A stretch of DNA of 64,000 bases from Hyphomicrobiales bacterium (GTDB taxonomy: Bacteria > Pseudomonadota > Alphaproteobacteria > Rhizobiales > Rhizobiaceae), in NCBI GenBank assembly GCA_900473805.1, contig UCMS01000006.1, positions 543,736-607,735 of the forward strand, given 5' to 3'. Within the stretch, counting starts at the first letter, position 1; each line of letters opens with the position of its first letter. This document shows, piece after piece, positions 16,992 to 25,015 of this stretch. Made by a program: the position numbers and the translations under genes. The notes beneath the pieces are model-generated. The model was not told where the DNA came from and did no database searches. It saw nothing but the letters and a program-made list of their open reading frames with translations.

Positions 16992-17609
16992 ATGATCGGC
17001 AAACTCAAAGGCACCATCGACGAGATCGGCGACGACCACGTGCTCGTCGACGTCCACGGCGTCTGCTACGTCGCCCACTGCTCGTCGCGCACCCTGTCGC
17101 GCATCGGCTCGGCCGGCGAAGCGGTCGTGCTCTTCATCGAGACCTATGTGCGCGAAGACCAACTGAAGCTCTTCGGCTTCATGAGCGCGCTGGAGCGCGA
17201 ATGGTTCAACCTCCTGCAGAGCGTCCAGGGCGTCGGTGCCAAGGTGGCGCTTGCCGTACTCTCGACCCTCACCCCATCGGAACTCGCCAACGCGATTGCC
17301 CTGCAGGACAAGGCCGCGATCTCCCGCGCCCCCGGCGTCGGGCCCAAGGTGGCGCTGCGCCTCGTCACCGAACTGAAGAACAAGGCTCCCGCCTTTGCCG
17401 GCGAGGCGTCAGCCAACATCGGCCTCAAGCAGGAACTCGGCGAAGGCGTCGCCTCCGCCCCTGTCGCCGATGCCGTCTCGGCCCTCACCAATCTCGGCTA
17501 CTCGCGCGACCAGGCGGCCAATGCCATTGCCGCGGCGCTGAAGAATGGCGGCGAAGGGGCAGACAGTGCCAAGCTGATCCGGTTGGGGCTGAAGGAACTG
17601 TCGCGGTAG
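16992..17609 (+). CDS. ruvA: Holliday junction DNA helicase subunit RuvA
   Basis: A 205-aa protein with the N-terminal OB fold ([20 protein letters not shown]), two helix-hairpin-helix motifs ([36 protein letters not shown]) and the C-terminal domain III that contacts RuvB. The tetramer binds four-way junctions and loads RuvB rings. ATG 16992 matches other RuvA N-termini; the upstream extension to 16908 lies inside vapC1. It is flanked on both sides by toxin-antitoxin pairs. Confidence 0.97.
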   Translation: MIGKLKGTIDEIGDDHVLVDVHGVCYVAHCSSRTLSRIGSAGEAVVLFIETYVREDQLKLFGFMSALEREWFNLLQSVQGVGAKVALAVLSTLTPSELANAIALQDKAAISRAPGVGPKVALRLVTELKNKAPAFAGEASANIGLKQELGEGVASAPVADAVSALTNLGYSRDQAANAIAAALKNGGEGADSAKLIRLGLKELSR

Positions 17610-17647
17610 GAATTGGTGAGAAAGCGAAAGACTGGTATGCTTCGCGT

Positions 17648-17657
17648 AAGAATTCTT
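17648..17657 (+). promoter_or_regulatory. Short palindrome before vapB2
   Basis: AAGAATTCTT, a perfect 10-bp palindrome ending just before the GAGGAGGT Shine-Dalgarno (17660-17667) of vapB2. It is in the same relative place as the vapB1 operator, but shorter and less convincing. Confidence 0.35.
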
Positions 17658-17671
17658 TGAGGAGGTAAGAC

Positions 17672-17953
17672 ATGGGTGCCTTTACCACGATGACCTCCAA
17701 GGGTCAGATTACGATCCCGAGCGAAGTTAGAGATGCGCTAAAGCTGGAACCAGGCACAAGGTTCTATGTCGCTGCCCGAAATGGTCAGGTGGTGGCGATC
17801 CCGAAAAACAAGAACCTGATGGATCTTGCCGGCTTCTTCAAGCTGCCCCCAGGGGCAACCTTGAGCCTTGAAGACATGGCGGAGGCCGTGGCCAACGCCG
17901 TGGTCGAAGACGATCAGCGCATCCTGCGCGAAACCGCAGAGCGATTGAAGTGA
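17672..17953 (+). CDS. VapB-type antitoxin (AbrB/MazE/SpoVT fold), module 2
   Basis: A 93-aa protein. The AbrB DNA-binding domain (MTSKGQITIPSEVRDALKL) begins at about residue 7, and a helical C-terminal region (LEDMAEAVANAVVEDDQRIL) would bind the toxin. A very strong Shine-Dalgarno (GAGGAGGT) precedes the ATG at 17672, which fits the need for excess antitoxin. Its stop overlaps the GTG start of vapC2 (GTGA). Sequence outside the AbrB motif differs clearly from the module 1 antitoxin, so this is not a tandem duplication. Confidence 0.87.
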   Translation: MGAFTTMTSKGQITIPSEVRDALKLEPGTRFYVAARNGQVVAIPKNKNLMDLAGFFKLPPGATLSLEDMAEAVANAVVEDDQRILRETAERLK

Positions 17954-18345
17954 TCGGCGTCGATACCAATGTCCTCGTTCGATTTCTTGTCGAGGACGAT
18001 CCCAGGCAAAACGAACTGGCGCGCGACTTCTTCTCTCAGCGAAGCGCCGACGACCCTGCATTCATCAGCGCAACGGTCCTTGCCGAAACTGTTTGGGTTT
18101 TGCATCGAAGACTGAAGCTTCCTCTGGCCGCGATCAGCGATCTCGTTCAGAATTTGTTGGCGGCGGATCGACTTGTTGTTGAATTCACAGAAGAACTTGA
18201 CGCGCTCCTCTCTCAAGACACGCCACGGACGGATATTGCAGACTACCTGATTGCCTGGTCGGCAGCGCGCGCTGGCTGCAAGACGACCGTAACTTTTGAC
18301 AAAACCTCGGCCGGGGCGATACCCGGCATGGAACTCCTCGCATGA
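17950..18345 (+). CDS. VapC-type PIN-domain ribonuclease toxin, module 2
   Basis: A 131-aa PIN protein with all expected acidic residues: Asp5 ([11 protein letters not shown]), Glu46 (VLAETVWVL), Asp98 ([10 protein letters not shown]) and Asp117 (TFDKTS). The VDTNVLVRF...[14 protein letters not shown] pattern is a common VapC subfamily. Start is GTG 17950, overlapping the antitoxin stop. Its stop codon overlaps the ruvB start (ATGATGA; ruvB ATG at 18342), so toxin and RuvB translation are physically coupled. Catalytic residues are intact, so an active toxin is expected. Confidence 0.87.
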   Translation: MIGVDTNVLVRFLVEDDPRQNELARDFFSQRSADDPAFISATVLAETVWVLHRRLKLPLAAISDLVQNLLAADRLVVEFTEELDALLSQDTPRTDIADYLIAWSAARAGCKTTVTFDKTSAGAIPGMELLA

Positions 18346-19382
18346 TGACCAACAACCCGATCCTGACCCCGGAAAAGCGCGGCGAAGACTTGGACGCAGC
18401 ACTCCGGCCGCAGACGCTTGACGACTTCACCGGACAGGCGGAGGCCCGCGCCAACCTGAAGATCTTCATCGAGGCCGCGAAGAACCGCGGCGAGGCACTG
18501 GACCACGTCCTCTTCGTCGGCCCGCCGGGTCTCGGCAAGACGACGCTCGCCCAGATCATGGCCAAGGAACTCGGCGTCAACTTCCGCTCGACCTCCGGCC
18601 CGGTCATCGCCAAGGCCGGCGATCTTGCCGCCCTCCTCACCAATCTCGAAGAGCGCGACGTGCTCTTCATCGACGAGATCCATCGACTGAGCCCCGCCGT
18701 CGAGGAAATCCTCTATCCGGCCATGGAGGATTTTCAGCTCGATCTGATCATCGGCGAAGGCCCGGCTGCCCGCTCGGTGAAGATCGACCTGTCGAAATTC
18801 ACCCTTGTTGCCGCCACCACCCGCCTAGGCTTGCTCACAACCCCGCTGCGCGACCGTTTCGGCATTCCCGTGCGCCTCAATTTCTACACCGTCGAAGAAC
18901 TGGAATCGATCGTCCGCCGTGGCGCCCGTCTGTTGAACCTGCCGATGACCGAGGATGGCGCCCGCGAAGTCGCGCGCCGGGCGCGGGGTACGCCGCGCAT
19001 CGCCGGCCGCCTGCTCCGCCGCGTCCGCGACTTCGCCGAAGTCGCCCGCGCCGAAGCCGTCACCCGCGAGATCGCCGACGAAGCGCTGACGCGCCTCAAC
19101 GTAGACAATATGGGACTCGACCAGCTCGACATGCGCTACCTCTCGATGATCGCCGTCAATTTCGGCGGCGGCCCGGTCGGCATCGAAACCATTGCCGCCG
19201 GTCTCTCCGAGCCACGCGACGCCATTGAGGACATCATCGAACCCTACATGATCCAGCAGGGCTTCATTCAGCGCACCCCGCGTGGCCGTGTTTTGACGGC
19301 CACCGCTTGGAAACATCTCGGGATGACCCCACCAAAGGATCTAGAGGCTGCACAATTCAGGCTGACACTCGAGGACGACTGA
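18342..19382 (+). CDS. ruvB: Holliday junction DNA helicase motor RuvB
   Basis: A 346-aa AAA+ ATPase: Walker A GPPGLGKT (60-67), Walker [11 protein letters not shown], sensor 1 AATTRLG, arginine finger in LRDRFGI, and a C-terminal winged helix ([17 protein letters not shown]). Hexamers pump DNA through RuvA-bound junctions. Start at ATG 18342 overlaps the vapC2 stop; ATG 18345 (MTNNP) is an alternative. There is no Shine-Dalgarno independent of vapC2 coding sequence. Confidence 0.97.
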   Translation: MMTNNPILTPEKRGEDLDAALRPQTLDDFTGQAEARANLKIFIEAAKNRGEALDHVLFVGPPGLGKTTLAQIMAKELGVNFRSTSGPVIAKAGDLAALLTNLEERDVLFIDEIHRLSPAVEEILYPAMEDFQLDLIIGEGPAARSVKIDLSKFTLVAATTRLGLLTTPLRDRFGIPVRLNFYTVEELESIVRRGARLLNLPMTEDGAREVARRARGTPRIAGRLLRRVRDFAEVARAEAVTREIADEALTRLNVDNMGLDQLDMRYLSMIAVNFGGGPVGIETIAAGLSEPRDAIEDIIEPYMIQQGFIQRTPRGRVLTATAWKHLGMTPPKDLEAAQFRLTLEDD

Positions 19383-19386
19383 CCTC

Positions 19387-19896
19387 ATGTCCAAACGCAC
19401 CCTCATCACCATCAAGGACGGCAACCGGCGCTTCAACCACCGCATCGCTGGCCTCGCCTTCCGCCACGGACACGTCCTCGTCCACCGCGCCACCCACGAG
19501 ACCTTCTGGACCTTTCCGGGCGGACGCGCCGAGATTGGTGAGACCTCGACGGAGACGCTCGTGCGCGAAATGCAGGAGGAGCTGGGCGTCGAGGCTGCCG
19601 TTGGCCCCCTTCTCTGGATCGTCGAAAACTTCTTCGACTACGAGGGCAAGGCCTGGCACGAACTCGGGCTTTATTACCGCATGGACATCCCCGATCACTT
19701 CCCCTTCCATGCGTCCGACATCGTCCACCGCAACGAAGACGGCAAGAACAGCCTCGAATTCAAGTGGGTACCGGCGACACGGCAAGCCCTGACCGCGCTC
19801 GATATCCCGCCTTACTTCATCGCCGACGAAATCGAGACCCTGCCCACCGCGCCGAAGCACATCGTCTGGAACGACGGAGACCTGGACACGCCATGA
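19387..19896 (+). CDS. Nudix hydrolase
   Basis: A 169-aa protein with a perfect Nudix box G46-x5-E52-x7-R60-E61-x2-E64-E65-x-G67. The family hydrolyses nucleoside diphosphates linked to another moiety with Mg2+. It starts 4 nt after ruvB and overlaps the next gene by ATGA, so it may be carried on the ruv transcript. Substrate unknown; a house-cleaning role (damaged nucleotides) would fit the context but is inference. Confidence 0.9.
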   Translation: MSKRTLITIKDGNRRFNHRIAGLAFRHGHVLVHRATHETFWTFPGGRAEIGETSTETLVREMQEELGVEAAVGPLLWIVENFFDYEGKAWHELGLYYRMDIPDHFPFHASDIVHRNEDGKNSLEFKWVPATRQALTALDIPPYFIADEIETLPTAPKHIVWNDGDLDTP

Positions 19897-20459
19897 CCAA
19901 TGCGATCAGGTTCATTCGCAAGCTCGCTTTTGCCAATATGCTGGCCAACGACCGGCTGCACGAGGCGGTTTCCGCCCTTCAGTCCGGCGAATTCGAGGGG
20001 CCGCGAAGCGGCTTCTTTCCGTCGCTGGTCGCGACCCTCAATCACATCCTGATCATCGACTGGTTCTACATCGACGCTCTGGAGGGCGGCAACCTCGGCC
20101 CTAGAGCCTGGCAGAACGCGGTACCATACCCGGTCGCAGCCGAACTCCGCGCCGCGCAACAGGCATCCGACCTTCGCCTGTTGACCTTGTGCCAGAAGCT
20201 TGGGGACGAAGATCTCGGACGTCCTACCCGCATCCACCGCACCGGCCGCATTCAGGTGGAGCGCACGGACGACGTGCTCTCCCATCTCTTCCAGCATCAG
20301 ACCCACCATCGCGGCCAGGCGCATGCCATGCTGTCAGGCACCAGCATCAAGCCGCCGCAATTGGACGAATTCATCGTCGCCGATGATGCGGCGAGCCGCG
20401 TCGACGTGATGGAAAGGCTGGGAGTGACGGAAGCAGACGTCATGGATCTGGACAGATGA
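19893..20459 (+). CDS. DinB-family protein
   Basis: A 188-aa four-helix protein of the DinB/YfiT type. A His triad typical of the metal site is visible in LNHILIID and HQTHHRGQAHAM near the C-terminus. Members are metal-binding enzymes (thiol transferases, hydrolases) of mostly unknown function; dinB was named as a damage-inducible gene in Bacillus. ATG 19893 overlaps the Nudix stop (ATGA). Being third after ruvB, it may share SOS expression, which is speculation. The open frame extends back to 19764 but that overlaps the Nudix gene in another frame. Confidence 0.85.
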   Translation: MTNAIRFIRKLAFANMLANDRLHEAVSALQSGEFEGPRSGFFPSLVATLNHILIIDWFYIDALEGGNLGPRAWQNAVPYPVAAELRAAQQASDLRLLTLCQKLGDEDLGRPTRIHRTGRIQVERTDDVLSHLFQHQTHHRGQAHAMLSGTSIKPPQLDEFIVADDAASRVDVMERLGVTEADVMDLDR

Positions 20460-20499
20460 GACCGTCATGCGCTAGCGAGCGCAGCACGTGAAGCCCTTG

Positions 20500-20524
20500 T
20501 CCCCTCGGCAATCGTTCGAGGGGA
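20500..20524. other. Hairpin TCCCCTCG/CGAGGGGA upstream of ybgC
   Basis: Perfect 8-bp stem with a 9-nt loop, 35 nt upstream of the ybgC ATG and 40 nt after the DinB-family stop. No T-run follows, so it is either a processing/termination structure of the upstream operon or a ybgC leader element. Confidence 0.5.
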
Positions 20525-20558
20525 GGAGCCGTTGAGACGATCGCCGCCGGAGAATACC

Positions 20559-21005
20559 ATGACATCCCTATCCGTTTCCCTCTCCGGCGAGATCACCGAC
20601 GGCGTGCACTCCCTCACACAGCGCGTCTATTACGAGGACACCGATTTCTCCGGCGCCGTCTATCACGCCCGCTATCTGCATTTCATGGAGCGCGCCCGCA
20701 CCGATTATCTGCGCTGCCTCGGCGTCGAACAGTCGGACCTCTTCCACTCTTCGGACGAAGGGCTGGCCTTCATGGTCCACCGCATGGAAATCGACTTCAA
20801 GGCCCCGGCCCGCATGGACGACATCATCACGGTGCGCACGCGCACGGAAAAAGCCGGCGGCGCCAAGATGGTGTTGCAGCAGGAAGTCCTCCGCGATGGC
20901 GGTCTACTGATCGCGGCCAAGGTGATCATCGCCGTCGTCAATCGAAGCGGCCGGCCGCGGCGGCTGCCCGAAGCTCTCGCTTCACAGTTCCTGGGTCAGT
21001 CCTGA
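20559..21005 (+). CDS. ybgC: Tol-Pal system-associated acyl-CoA thioesterase YbgC
   Basis: A 148-aa hot-dog fold protein with the YbgC signature YYEDTDFSGAVYHARYLHFM (catalytic Asp in DTDFSG). It hydrolyses acyl-CoA thioesters and is nearly always the first gene of the tol-pal cluster, as here. ATG 20559 follows CCGGAG at normal spacing. A 236-bp gap separates it from tolQ, unusually long for this cluster, with a TTAACCAT motif and a leader hairpin. Confidence 0.93.
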   Translation: MTSLSVSLSGEITDGVHSLTQRVYYEDTDFSGAVYHARYLHFMERARTDYLRCLGVEQSDLFHSSDEGLAFMVHRMEIDFKAPARMDDIITVRTRTEKAGGAKMVLQQEVLRDGGLLIAAKVIIAVVNRSGRPRRLPEALASQFLGQS

Positions 21006-21039
21006 CATCTCTGTGATCCCCCCGAAAGTAACGCCTTCT

Positions 21040-21047
21040 TAACCATA
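21040..21047 (+). promoter_or_regulatory. TTAACCAT octamer (CtrA half-site-like) upstream of tolQ
   Basis: TTAACCAT lies about 195 bp upstream of tolQ in the ybgC-tolQ gap; the same octamer occurs upstream of pal (24936-24943). CtrA half-sites of this form are reported in Alphaproteobacteria. A single octamer is weak evidence. Confidence 0.35.
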
Positions 21048-21194
21048 ATAGGGTCTTACTCCGGAGTGGGAGTTTGTGCACCGCACGCCTTCCTTTGACC
21101 AAATTTTCAGCCCAGAAGGCATTCTGGGAGCTTAGGCGGGATAGGGATGTCGGCGGCAGCGACCGCATTCTTCCAGCAGCACAGCTCATGTCGC

Positions 21195-21224
21195 CGCCCG
21201 GTCCTCTCACCGGGCGTTTGGATT
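21195..21224 (+). promoter_or_regulatory. Leader hairpin upstream of tolQ
   Basis: CGCCCGG (21195-21201) pairs with CCGGGCG (21210-21216), followed by TTTGGATTT, about 20 nt before the tolQ ATG. It resembles a weak terminator or attenuator in the tolQ leader. Confidence 0.45.
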
Positions 21225-21241
21225 TCGGGGATTTTTAGGCG

Positions 21242-21961
21242 ATGGAACAAGTTGGAATGGCAGCAGCGACCCACGACGTGAGCTTGTGGGGACTGTTCAT
21301 GCAGGCGGGCCTGATCGTCAAGCTGGTCATGCTCGGCCTCTTGGCCGCCTCGGTCTGGACCTGGGCGATCGTCATCGACAAATATCTGAGCTATGCCCGT
21401 GCGCGCCGCCAGTTCGACCAGTTCGAGCAGGTGTTCTGGTCCGGCCAGTCGCTGGAAGAGCTTTACCGCACACTCGCCGAGCGTAACAACACTGGCCTTG
21501 CCGCCATGTTCGTCGCCGCCATGCGCGAATGGAAGAAGAGTTTTGAGCGCGGCGCCCGCTCGCCGATCGGCCTGCAGATGCGTATCGACCGCGCCATGGA
21601 CGTGACCATGGCACGTGAGTCGGAAACGCTGGAAGCCCGCCTCTCCTCGCTCGCCACCATCGGCTCTGCCGCGCCCTTCATCGGCCTCTTCGGTACCGTC
21701 ATCGGTATCATGACCTCGTTCCAGGCCATCGCCGGCTCGAAGAACACCAGCCTCGCCGTCGTCGCCCCCGGTATCGCCGAAGCACTGCTCGCGACCGCGA
21801 TCGGTCTCATCGCTGCTATCCCCGCCGTCATCGCCTACAACAAGTTCTCGGGCGAATCCGGCAAGCTCACCGCACGCATGGAAGGCTTCGCCGACGAATT
21901 CTCGGCCATCCTCTCGCGCCAAATCGACGAGAAGCTGCAGCCCCGCCAGGCGGCGCAATAA
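21242..21961 (+). CDS. tolQ: Tol-Pal system proton channel subunit TolQ
   Basis: A 239-aa MotA/ExbB/TolQ family inner-membrane protein with three transmembrane helices (at about 17-38, 140-160 and 175-195) and the motif LATIGSAAPFIGLFGTVIGI. With TolR it forms the pmf-driven motor that energises TolA. Followed by tolR after 25 nt. Leads the tolQ-tolR-tolA-tolB block. Confidence 0.97.
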   Translation: MEQVGMAAATHDVSLWGLFMQAGLIVKLVMLGLLAASVWTWAIVIDKYLSYARARRQFDQFEQVFWSGQSLEELYRTLAERNNTGLAAMFVAAMREWKKSFERGARSPIGLQMRIDRAMDVTMARESETLEARLSSLATIGSAAPFIGLFGTVIGIMTSFQAIAGSKNTSLAVVAPGIAEALLATAIGLIAAIPAVIAYNKFSGESGKLTARMEGFADEFSAILSRQIDEKLQPRQAAQ

Positions 21962-21986
21962 GGCCTCGACGGCAGGAGATTAGCGC

Positions 21987-22439
21987 ATGGGAATGTCGGT
22001 CGGTTCAGGTGGAGGAGGCGGAGGCCGTCGCGGACGTCGCAGCGGCAAGCGCGCCCTCGTCAGCGAAATCAACGTCACCCCGATGGTCGACGTCATGCTG
22101 GTGCTTCTGATCATCTTCATGGTCGCAGCGCCAATGATGACGGTCGGCGTTCCCATCGACCTGCCGCAGACGCAGGCCAAGGCGATGAACAGCGAAACCC
22201 AGCCGATCACCGTCTCGGTCAATCCGAAGGGCGAGATCTATCTGCAGGAAACGGCAATCCCGATCGACGAGGTCGTGCCGAAGCTGCAGGCGATCGCCAC
22301 CACCGGCTACAATGAACGCATCTACGTACGCGCCGACACCGCCGCCACCTATGGCATCGTCATGCAGGTCATGGCGCGGATATCGGCCGCCGGCTTCACC
22401 AATATCGGTCTCGTGACCTTGCAGGAACAGCAGAACTGA
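21987..22439 (+). CDS. tolR: Tol-Pal system protein TolR
   Basis: A 150-aa ExbD/TolR protein: Gly-rich cytoplasmic N-terminus, one TM helix containing the essential Asp in INVTPMVDVMLVLLIIFM, and a periplasmic domain. Couples proton flow through TolQ to TolA. Good AGGAG Shine-Dalgarno upstream; tolA starts 9 nt after its stop. Confidence 0.97.
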   Translation: MGMSVGSGGGGGGRRGRRSGKRALVSEINVTPMVDVMLVLLIIFMVAAPMMTVGVPIDLPQTQAKAMNSETQPITVSVNPKGEIYLQETAIPIDEVVPKLQAIATTGYNERIYVRADTAATYGIVMQVMARISAAGFTNIGLVTLQEQQN

Positions 22440-22448
22440 TCGGACGAC

Positions 22449-23522
22449 ATGAAGGGCAGCCTCTTCACATCTACGTTTCTGCACGGACTGGCGCTCGTAG
22501 CGACGCTGGTGAGCCTCGGCTCGCCTGAAAAGCTGGAAGTGGTCAACATGGAATCGCTTCCGGTCGACATCGTACCGATTGAAGAGTTCACCCAGATCCA
22601 GCAGGGCGACAAGAAGGCCCCGCTCGCCGAAAAATCCGCGCCCGTTCCGACCAAAAAGCCGCCGATTGCGCAGCCCGCCGAGAACTTCGGCGACAACGAG
22701 GTTGACCTGAAATCGCCGCCGACACCATCCAAGCGTCCGGTCGAGCAGGAAGTCGCGGCTGCCCCGGAAAAGGTCGAGACCCCGGTGCCGGAGCCCGATC
22801 CCGAGGTCAACGACGTCAAGGAAATCGTCAAGGAAGAGACGGCCCCGCCACCGGAGCCGAAACCCGCCGAGCCGACGCCGCCGGAAGAGACCAAGCCACC
22901 CGAACCCGCGCCCGCCGAACAGGCCGCTGCCGAGGAAATCCCGCTGCCTGAACAGGCGCCAATCCCGGCCGCCCGTCCGCAGCCGGAAGTCGCCAAGCCC
23001 GCCGAGAAAAAGCCGGAGCCGAAGACGACCGCGAAAAAGGACGCTAAGCAGGATACCAAGACGCAGGAAACCGCCAAGTCGAAGCAGCAGATGGAAAGCG
23101 ATTTCAATGCTGACGAAGTGGCCGCCCTGCTCAACAAGACGGATGCGGCCGGTGGCGGCGCCAAACGCTCGACCGACAAGGCAGCGCTCGGCGGCAAGAC
23201 CAATACCGGTGGCTCCAAGCTCAGCCAAAGCGAACTCGATGCCCTGCGCGGCATCATTCAGAACAATTGGCTGATCACCCCGGGCATGGCCGATGCCGCC
23301 GACGTGCGCATCCGCGTCACCTTCCGCCTGGACGAAAACGGCGAACTGGTCGGTGAACCGGAGGCGAGCGCCACCGGTGGCTCCCCCAGCGCCCAACAGG
23401 TCCTCATGAGCGGCGCCGTGCGTGCCGTTCGCAAATCCGCCCCGTTCACCAATCTGCCGCGGGACAAATACGACGCTTGGTCTGAAGTTGTCGTCAATTT
23501 CGACCCCAGCGAACTGATGTAA
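22449..23522 (+). CDS. tolA: Tol-Pal system envelope-spanning protein TolA
   Basis: A 357-aa protein with an N-terminal TM anchor (FTSTFLHGLALVATLVSL) and a long Pro/Glu/Lys/Ala-rich periplasmic stalk (about 50-230). The C-terminal TonB/TolA-like domain (LSQSELDALRGIIQNNWLI ... VRIRVTFRLDENGEL) would contact Pal/TolB. The stalk is Pro-Glu rich rather than Ala-helical as in E. coli, as is usual for Rhizobiales. Position between tolR and tolB supports the call. Confidence 0.9.
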   Translation: MKGSLFTSTFLHGLALVATLVSLGSPEKLEVVNMESLPVDIVPIEEFTQIQQGDKKAPLAEKSAPVPTKKPPIAQPAENFGDNEVDLKSPPTPSKRPVEQEVAAAPEKVETPVPEPDPEVNDVKEIVKEETAPPPEPKPAEPTPPEETKPPEPAPAEQAAAEEIPLPEQAPIPAARPQPEVAKPAEKKPEPKTTAKKDAKQDTKTQETAKSKQQMESDFNADEVAALLNKTDAAGGGAKRSTDKAALGGKTNTGGSKLSQSELDALRGIIQNNWLITPGMADAADVRIRVTFRLDENGELVGEPEASATGGSPSAQQVLMSGAVRAVRKSAPFTNLPRDKYDAWSEVVVNFDPSELM

Positions 23523-23543
23523 GAGCTGAAAGGCTTCGAGAGC

Positions 23544-24848
23544 ATGAAAAACGCATTCCTCCGACTTCTGCTGGTCTGTGCCGGCCTGGCCGGTGCCTTC
23601 GTTTCCCCCGCGAACGCAGCCGTGGAAATCAATATCAACCGCGGCAACGTGCAGCCGCTGCCCATCGCCATCACCGACTTCATCTCGGGTGACGGCATCG
23701 GTGCGCAGATCTCGGCCGTCGTCGAGGCCGACCTGAAGCGGTCCGGCCTGTTCGCCCCGATCAACCGCCAGGCCTTCATCGAGAAGATCTCCAATCCCGA
23801 CCAGCCGCCGCGCTTCGAGGACTGGAAGGTGATCAAGGCAGACGCCCTGGTCGTCGGCCGCATCACCCGCGAAGCCGACGGTCGGCTGCGCGCCGAATTC
23901 CGCCTGTGGGACACCTTCGGCGGCCAGCAGATGACCGGCCAGCAGTTCTTCACCGACCCGAAGAACTGGCGCCGCGTGGCCCACATCATCGCCGACGCCA
24001 TCTATGAGCGCATCACCGGTGAGAAGGGCTATTTCGACACCCGGGTCGTGTTCGTCTCCGAAAGCGGCCCGAAGACCGACCGCAAGCGCCAGCTGGCGAT
24101 CATGGACCAGGACGGCGAGAACGTCCGCATGCTGACCAACAGCAAGGACATCGTTCTGACGCCGCGCTTCTCGCCGAGCCGCCAGGAAATCACCTACATG
24201 TCCTTCGAGGGCGACCAGCCCCGCGTTTACCTGCTCCAGCTGGAGACCGGTGGCCGTGAAGTGGTCGGCAACTTCCCGGGCATGACATTTGCTCCCCGCT
24301 TCTCGCCGGATGGCCAGCGCGTCATCATGAGCCTCCAGCAGGACGGCAATGCCAATATTTACACGATGGACCTGCGCTCGCGCACGACCACCCGCCTGAC
24401 CTCGACGGCGGCGATCGACACCTCTCCGTCCTATTCACCCGATGGCAGCCAGATCGTGTTCGAAAGTGACCGTGGCGGCCGCCAGCAGCTTTATGTCATG
24501 GGGGCCGACGGCTCCGGCCAGCGCCGCATCTCCTTCGGCGACGGCTCCTACTCGACCCCGGTCTGGTCTCCGCGCGGTGACCTGATCGCCTTCACCAAGC
24601 AGTCGGGCGGCAAGTTCTCGATCGGCGTGATGAAGACCGACGGTTCGGGCGAACGCATCCTCACCACTGGCTTCCACAACGAAGGTCCGACCTGGGCACC
24701 GAACGGCCGCGTCCTGATGTTCTTCCGCCAGAATGCCGGCGCTGGCGGTCCTCAGCTCTACTCGATCGACCTGTCGGGTTACAACGAACAGCAGGTGAAG
24801 ACCCCCTCCTTCGCATCCGACCCGGCCTGGTCGCCTTTGATGGAATAG
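23544..24848 (+). CDS. tolB: Tol-Pal system beta-propeller protein TolB
   Basis: A 434-aa periplasmic protein with a signal peptide (ending SPANA) and an N-terminal domain containing [10 protein letters not shown]. Repeated propeller blades follow ([64 protein letters not shown]). It binds Pal and the TolA/TolQR complex during outer membrane constriction. A strong terminator follows directly, so pal is transcribed separately. Confidence 0.97.
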   Translation: MKNAFLRLLLVCAGLAGAFVSPANAAVEININRGNVQPLPIAITDFISGDGIGAQISAVVEADLKRSGLFAPINRQAFIEKISNPDQPPRFEDWKVIKADALVVGRITREADGRLRAEFRLWDTFGGQQMTGQQFFTDPKNWRRVAHIIADAIYERITGEKGYFDTRVVFVSESGPKTDRKRQLAIMDQDGENVRMLTNSKDIVLTPRFSPSRQEITYMSFEGDQPRVYLLQLETGGREVVGNFPGMTFAPRFSPDGQRVIMSLQQDGNANIYTMDLRSRTTTRLTSTAAIDTSPSYSPDGSQIVFESDRGGRQQLYVMGADGSGQRRISFGDGSYSTPVWSPRGDLIAFTKQSGGKFSIGVMKTDGSGERILTTGFHNEGPTWAPNGRVLMFFRQNAGAGGPQLYSIDLSGYNEQQVKTPSFASDPAWSPLME

Positions 24849-24860
24849 CACTGACTGAAA

Positions 24861-24885
24861 AGAGGCGCGAAAGCGCCTCTTTTTC
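24861..24885 (+). terminator. Rho-independent terminator after tolB
   Basis: Perfect 8-bp stem AGAGGCGC/GCGCCTCT with a GAAA tetraloop, then TTTTTC. Confidence 0.92.
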
Positions 24886-24935
24886 GCCGTAAACTCAGGC
24901 AAATCGGGCGTCATCCCATTCGAATTGTCGATTTG

Positions 24936-24965
24936 TTAACCATGATTGTTGGAAGCCGGTTAACC
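24936..24965 (+). promoter_or_regulatory. pal promoter region with TTAACCAT and TTAACC repeats
   Basis: TTAACCAT (24936-24943) and a second TTAACC (24960-24965) lie in the tolB-pal gap, 50-80 bp upstream of pal and after the tolB terminator, so pal needs its own promoter here. The motifs resemble CtrA half-sites; full TTAA-N7-TTAA spacing is absent. Confidence 0.35.
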
Positions 24966-25015
24966 GCGATTGGTTATGGTCCAGCAACCCTAACAGGAAA
25001 TTCAAGGAGACCGGC

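Noticed and set aside
22005-23984. 659-codon open frame antisense to tolR/tolA/tolB
   Set aside because: Long antisense frames are a by-product of high GC with biased third positions; the product is low-complexity Arg/Leu/Phe/Gly sequence, and the plus strand carries well-recognised tol genes.
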